This document shows positions 5,401 to 8,328 of a DNA stretch of 8,328 nt, piece by piece. This DNA is from an uncultured Pseudomonas sp. (GTDB taxonomy: Bacteria > Pseudomonadota > Gammaproteobacteria > Pseudomonadales > Pseudomonadaceae): contig CAMPJN010000154.1 in the NCBI GenBank assembly GCA_946886875.1, positions 1 through 8,328 on the forward strand. The letters are read 5' to 3'. A program made the translations under genes and the position numbers. Below the pieces are notes generated by a model. It was not told where the DNA came from and searched no databases. It was given only the letters and a program-made list of their open reading frames with translations. The first letter of the stretch is position 1; each line of letters starts with the position of its first letter.

Positions 5401-6381
5401 ATGAAAATTGCCTTTGCCCGTATCGCCCTGGCCACCGCCTGCCTGGCCTTCGCCGGCCAACTGCTGGCCACCGAACCCAAGCGTCCCGAGTGCATCGCCC
5501 CGGCCAAACCCGGTGGCGGTTTCGACCTGACCTGCAAATTGGCCCAGAGCGGCCTCAAAGACAGCGGCCTGCTCAAGGCGCCGATGCGCGTCACCTACAT
5601 GCCCGGCGGCGTCGGCGCGGTGGCCTATAACGCGGTGATCGCCCAGCGTGCCGACGATCCAGGCACCATCATCGCTTTCTCGTCCGGTTCGCTGCTCAAC
5701 CTGGCCCAGGGCAAGTTCGGCCGTTATGACGAAACCGGCGTGCGCTGGCTGGCGGCGGTCGGCACCGACTACGGCGCCATCACCGTGCGTGCCGATTCGC
5801 CCTACCAGAACCTCGACCAGCTGGTACAAGCACTGAAGAAGGACCCCTCGAGCATCGTCTTCGGCGCTGGCGCCACCATCGGTGGCCAGGACTGGATGCA
5901 AACCGCATTGATCGCCCGCCTCGCCGGCATCGATCCGAAGAACCTGCGCTATGTCGCCTTCGAAGGCGGCGGCGAGACCCTTACCGCCATGCTCGGCGGC
6001 CACGTGCAGGTGACCAGCAGCGGCCTCGGTGAAGTCACCCCGCAACTGGAAGCGAAGAAAGTACGCATCCTCGCAGTGCTGTCCGACGAGCGCCTGCCGG
6101 GCAAGCTGGGTGAGATTCCGACCGCCAAGGAACAGGGTTACGACATCAGCTGGCCGGTAATCCGCGGCTTCTACGTCGGCCCGGAAGTCAGCGACGAGCA
6201 GTACAACTGGTGGAAGCAGCAGTTCGACACCATGCTCGCCAGCGAGGATTTCGCCAAGCTGCGTGAACAACGTGACCTGCTGCCGTTGTCGATGACTGGC
6301 GACGAGCTGCGCGACTTCGTGTTTAAGCAAGTCGAAGAGTACAAGGTGCTGGCCGATGCATTCGGTCTGATGCAGGAGTAA
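5401..6381 (+). CDS. tctC: TctC periplasmic tricarboxylate-binding protein
   Basis: This is the soluble binding component of a tripartite tricarboxylate transporter (TTT family). It has 326 residues, the normal TctC length. Residues 1-23 are a signal peptide (cleavage near LLA|TEP). The family signature PGGGFDLTCKL (37-47) is where Bug/TctC proteins contact a ligand carboxylate. VTYMPGGVGAVAYN (64-77), GSLLNLAQGKFGRYD (96-110), and YVAFEGGGETLTAMLGGHV (184-202) follow the standard order of the fold. Two cysteines, Cys-31 and Cys-45, flank the signature loop in the mature protein and could form a disulphide. ATG 5401 is fixed by GAGAGG (5387-5392) and by the signal peptide. Reading further upstream would overlap opdH. 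It lies 29 bases after opdH and is probably co-transcribed. The true ligand (citrate or a related acid) is inferred from OpdH and TctDE next door, since Bug-type proteins are variable in ligand. Confidence 0.92.
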   Translation: MKIAFARIALATACLAFAGQLLATEPKRPECIAPAKPGGGFDLTCKLAQSGLKDSGLLKAPMRVTYMPGGVGAVAYNAVIAQRADDPGTIIAFSSGSLLNLAQGKFGRYDETGVRWLAAVGTDYGAITVRADSPYQNLDQLVQALKKDPSSIVFGAGATIGGQDWMQTALIARLAGIDPKNLRYVAFEGGGETLTAMLGGHVQVTSSGLGEVTPQLEAKKVRILAVLSDERLPGKLGEIPTAKEQGYDISWPVIRGFYVGPEVSDEQYNWWKQQFDTMLASEDFAKLREQRDLLPLSMTGDELRDFVFKQVEEYKVLADAFGLMQE

Positions 6382-6437
6382 CGCCTAGAAACCAACTTGC
6401 TGGCGATCCATCTCCTATCGCCAGCAAGGACTAGGCG
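6382..6437 (+). other. Long two-part hairpin in the tctC-tctB gap
   Basis: It starts at the base after the tctC stop codon. An outer stem CGCCTAG (6382-6388) pairs with CTAGGCG (6431-6437). An inner 12-bp stem CTTGCTGGCGAT (6396-6407) pairs perfectly with ATCGCCAGCAAG (6417-6428) over a 9-base loop. The internal loop has 7 bases on one side and 2 on the other. A small stem, CCCTG/CAGGG (6439-6443 and 6448-6452), follows. There is no T-run, so full termination is unlikely. An intercistronic hairpin after a binding-protein gene can block 3' exonucleases and raise its level over the membrane subunits, as in malE-malF. That function is inferred here. Confidence 0.7.
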
Positions 6438-6489
6438 CCCCTGGCCCCAGGGTCTTCGCTCGCCTCTCAATTCCCCGAGGTAATCCGTC

Positions 6490-6933
6490 ATGTACGTCCG
6501 CCTGTTCGCCGCGAGCTGGTTGCTTTTCTGCGCCTGCCTCGCCGTTCTCGCCTGGGGCTTCCAGGCGCCCTTCGCCTACGATCCGGTCGGCCCGCGCGCC
6601 TACCCGTTGTTACTGCTGAGCCTGATGGCCGCCGGCAGCATCTGGCTGTTGCTCAAACCCGGCCTGCTCGAGCAGCGTCTGAATCCCACCGCGGCGCTGC
6701 GCGCACTGCTATGCATAGCCGCCCTGCTGGCCTATGCGCTGCTGTTCGAAGTGCTTGGTTTCGTCCTCAGCACCGCCCTGACAGCCTTCGCCATCGGCCT
6801 GCTGTTCACCGGCCGCCTGCTGCCCTGTGCGATCAGTGGTGTGCTGATGGGCGTGCTGCTTTATGTCCTGTTCGATTACCTGCTGGATGTGCCGCTACCG
6901 CTCGGCCTGTTCGAAGCTTTCGTGGAGAGCTGA
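6490..6933 (+). CDS. tctB: TctB small membrane subunit of the tricarboxylate transporter
   Basis: This is the small, poorly conserved integral membrane subunit of the TTT transporter, 147 residues with four to five hydrophobic segments (about 5-23, 38-55, 69-86, 88-106 and 110-130). The family-typical GPRAYPLLLL (34-43) follows the first membrane segment and a short loop. The last segment ends in LFDYLLDVPLPLGLF, a usual TctB C-terminus. ATG 6490 is preceded by GAGG (6477-6480) with a 9-base spacer. It is separated from tctC by 108 bases filled largely by a strong hairpin, whereas its stop codon is only one base from the tctA start. tctB and tctA are therefore likely translated together and tctC separately. 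The subunit's exact role is unsettled in the family, but transport requires it in studied systems. Confidence 0.88.
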   Translation: MYVRLFAASWLLFCACLAVLAWGFQAPFAYDPVGPRAYPLLLLSLMAAGSIWLLLKPGLLEQRLNPTAALRALLCIAALLAYALLFEVLGFVLSTALTAFAIGLLFTGRLLPCAISGVLMGVLLYVLFDYLLDVPLPLGLFEAFVES

Positions 6934-6934
6934 A

Positions 6935-8328
6935 ATGGAAACTCTTTATTTCTTGATGCAAGGCTTCGATGTCGCCACCCGGCCGACCAACCTGCTGGTG
7001 GCGCTGTTCGGCGCCTTCGTCGGCACCGTCGTCGGCCTGCTGCCGGGCCTGGGACCGATCAATGGCGTGGCCTTGCTGCTGCCGTTGGCGTTCGCCCTCG
7101 GTCTGCCGCCGGAAACCGCGCTGATTCTGCTCGCCGCCGTGTACCTGGGTTGCGAATACGGCGGACGCATCTCGGCGATCCTGCTCAACGTGCCGGGCGA
7201 CGCCGCCGCGGTAATGACCACCCTCGACGGCTACCCGCTGGCGCGTCAGGGCAAGGCCGGTATCGCCCTGTCCTTATCCGCCGTGAGTTCCTTTATCGGT
7301 AGCATCATCGCCACCTGCGGCGTGGTGCTGTTCGCCCCGCTGCTGGCGAAATGGGCGGTGGCCTTCGGCCCGGCCGAATATTTCGTGCTGATGATTTTCG
7401 CCATCGCCTGCCTCGGCGGCATGGTCGGCGACAAACCGGTGAAAACCCTGATGGCCGCCTTGATCGGCCTGGCCCTGGCCACGGTCGGGGTGGACTCGAC
7501 CACCGGCGTATACCGCTTCACCTTCGGCAGCGTCAGCCTGTCCGATGGTATCCAGTTCATCATCGTCGTGATCGGTTTCTTCAGCGTCAGCGAAGTGCTG
7601 TTGATGCTGGAAAAAACCCACAGCGGGCAGAAGGCGGTGAAAGCCAGCGGCCGTCTGCTGTTCAACTTCAAGGAGTTCTGCTTCAGCTTCTGGACCATGG
7701 TTCGTAGCGCCGTCGCCGGCTTCATCATCGGCACCCTGCCCGGCGCCGGAGCGACCATCGCCAGCGCCATGACCTACATGAGCGAAAAACGCCTGGCCGG
7801 CGCCTCCGGCAAATTCGGCGAAGGCGATCTGCGTGGCCTGGCCGCTCCGGAAGCGGCGAACAACGCCTCGGCCTGCGGTTCGCTGATTCCCATGCTGACC
7901 CTCGGCGTACCGGGCTCGGGTACCACCGCAGTGATGATCGGCGCCCTGACCCTGTACAACATCACTCCCGGCCCGTTGTTGTTCGAACAGCAGCCGGACG
8001 TGGTCTGGGGCCTGATCGCCTCGCTGTTTATCGGCAACGTGATCCTGCTGGTGATGAACATCCCGCTGGTCGGCCTGTTCGCGCGCATGCTCAGCGTGCC
8101 CAACTGGGTTCTGGTGCCGGCGATCACCGCGATCAGCATGGTCGGCGTCTATGCGGTGCACAGCACCACCTTCGACCTGGTCTTGATGGTCGGCCTGGGC
8201 GTGTTCGGCTACATCCTGCGCAAGCTGGATTTCCCGCTGTCGGCATTGATCCTCGGCTTCGTCCTCGGCGAGCTGATGGAAGACAACCTGCGCCGCGCCC
8301 TGTCGATCTCCGCTGGCGAGCTGAGCAT
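6935..8328 (+). CDS. tctA: TctA large membrane subunit of the tricarboxylate transporter (3' end outside window)
   Basis: This is the large permease subunit that carries the substrate across the inner membrane, probably driven by the ion gradient. From ATG 6935, 464 codons are open to the window edge. The family is about 500 residues, so roughly 40 are missing. Many hydrophobic segments are present. Two related halves can be seen: GTVVGLLPGLGP (30-41) with LLNVPGDAAAVMTTLDG (83-99) in the first, and GFIIGTLPGAGA (262-273) with LTLGVPGSGTTAVMIGAL (321-338) in the second. The second half also has AAPEAANNASACGSLIPM (303-320), a hallmark of TctA. These glycine/proline motifs are the family signature. 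The start is fixed by GGAGAG (6924-6929) inside the end of tctB, 5 bases before ATG. One base separates it from the tctB stop. No frameshift or internal stop was found on reading every codon. Confidence 0.93.
   Translation, partial: METLYFLMQGFDVATRPTNLLVALFGAFVGTVVGLLPGLGPINGVALLLPLAFALGLPPETALILLAAVYLGCEYGGRISAILLNVPGDAAAVMTTLDGYPLARQGKAGIALSLSAVSSFIGSIIATCGVVLFAPLLAKWAVAFGPAEYFVLMIFAIACLGGMVGDKPVKTLMAALIGLALATVGVDSTTGVYRFTFGSVSLSDGIQFIIVVIGFFSVSEVLLMLEKTHSGQKAVKASGRLLFNFKEFCFSFWTMVRSAVAGFIIGTLPGAGATIASAMTYMSEKRLAGASGKFGEGDLRGLAAPEAANNASACGSLIPMLTLGVPGSGTTAVMIGALTLYNITPGPLLFEQQPDVVWGLIASLFIGNVILLVMNIPLVGLFARMLSVPNWVLVPAITAISMVGVYAVHSTTFDLVLMVGLGVFGYILRKLDFPLSALILGFVLGELMEDNLRRALSISAGELS

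Noticed and set aside
5350..6330. 326-codon open frame on - opposite tctC
   Set aside because: It mirrors tctC codons. There is no plausible ribosome site or known motif.
6382..6437. tctC-tctB hairpin as a full Rho-independent terminator
   Set aside because: No T-run follows the stem, and tctB/tctA, the necessary partners of tctC, lie directly downstream.
7274..8161. 295-codon open frame on - opposite tctA
   Set aside because: It is a His/Asp/Gly/Gln-rich product with no recognisable domain, antisense to TctA, which has clear family motifs throughout.
1..8328. CRISPR array, tRNA, rRNA, IS element or prophage gene
   Set aside because: No regularly spaced repeats, cloverleaf, rRNA-like stretch, transposase or integrase frame was seen on either strand.

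Overview
The window is GC-rich chromosomal DNA that reads as a Pseudomonas genome. The evidence is an OprD-family porin, an HDOD protein of the usual pseudomonad type, codon choice strongly biased to G/C at third positions, and a gene order matching the P. aeruginosa opdH neighbourhood (PA0752 to PA0757: tctA, tctB, tctC, opdH, tctD, tctE). The species cannot be fixed from sequence alone.

Layout. (1) Bases 1-783 hold the 3' part of an HDOD-domain gene on +. (2) Bases 784-908 are non-coding and contain a perfect 11-bp-stem hairpin. (3) Bases 909-1679 encode an orphan secreted solute-binding protein of the amino-acid-binding (SBP_bac_3-like) type. An 11-bp direct repeat lies on either side of it. 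(4) Bases 1710-3789 on - hold the two-component pair tctD-tctE, whose coding regions overlap by 8 bp. (5) Bases 3790-4105 are a 316-bp divergent control region. (6) From 4106 to the right edge on + runs opdH-tctC-tctB-tctA: an outer-membrane tricarboxylate porin followed by a tripartite tricarboxylate transporter. tctA is cut by the window edge.

How the genes work together. Citrate, isocitrate or cis-aconitate would cross the outer membrane through OpdH, be bound in the periplasm by TctC, and be carried across the inner membrane by TctA with its small partner TctB. TctE would sense the tricarboxylate in the periplasm and control TctD. In P. aeruginosa the homologous pair is reported to control opdH by derepression when tricarboxylates are present.

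Regulatory signals are the most informative part. A pair of identical 9-bp direct repeats with an 11-bp period (3989-4008) sits at the expected opdH promoter and is a good candidate TctD operator. An AANAANAA motif of the Hfq/Crc catabolite-repression type lies just upstream of the Shine-Dalgarno sequence of three transcripts or cistrons: tctD, opdH and tctC. This suggests that regulator, porin and binding protein are all translationally repressed when preferred carbon sources are present. A long two-part hairpin (12 bp plus 7 bp) fills the tctC-tctB gap and may set binding protein above membrane subunits, as the malE-malF intergenic element does. No mobile element, CRISPR array, tRNA or rRNA was seen. 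The window is mainly a known transport locus with little-described control sequences, not a wholly new system.
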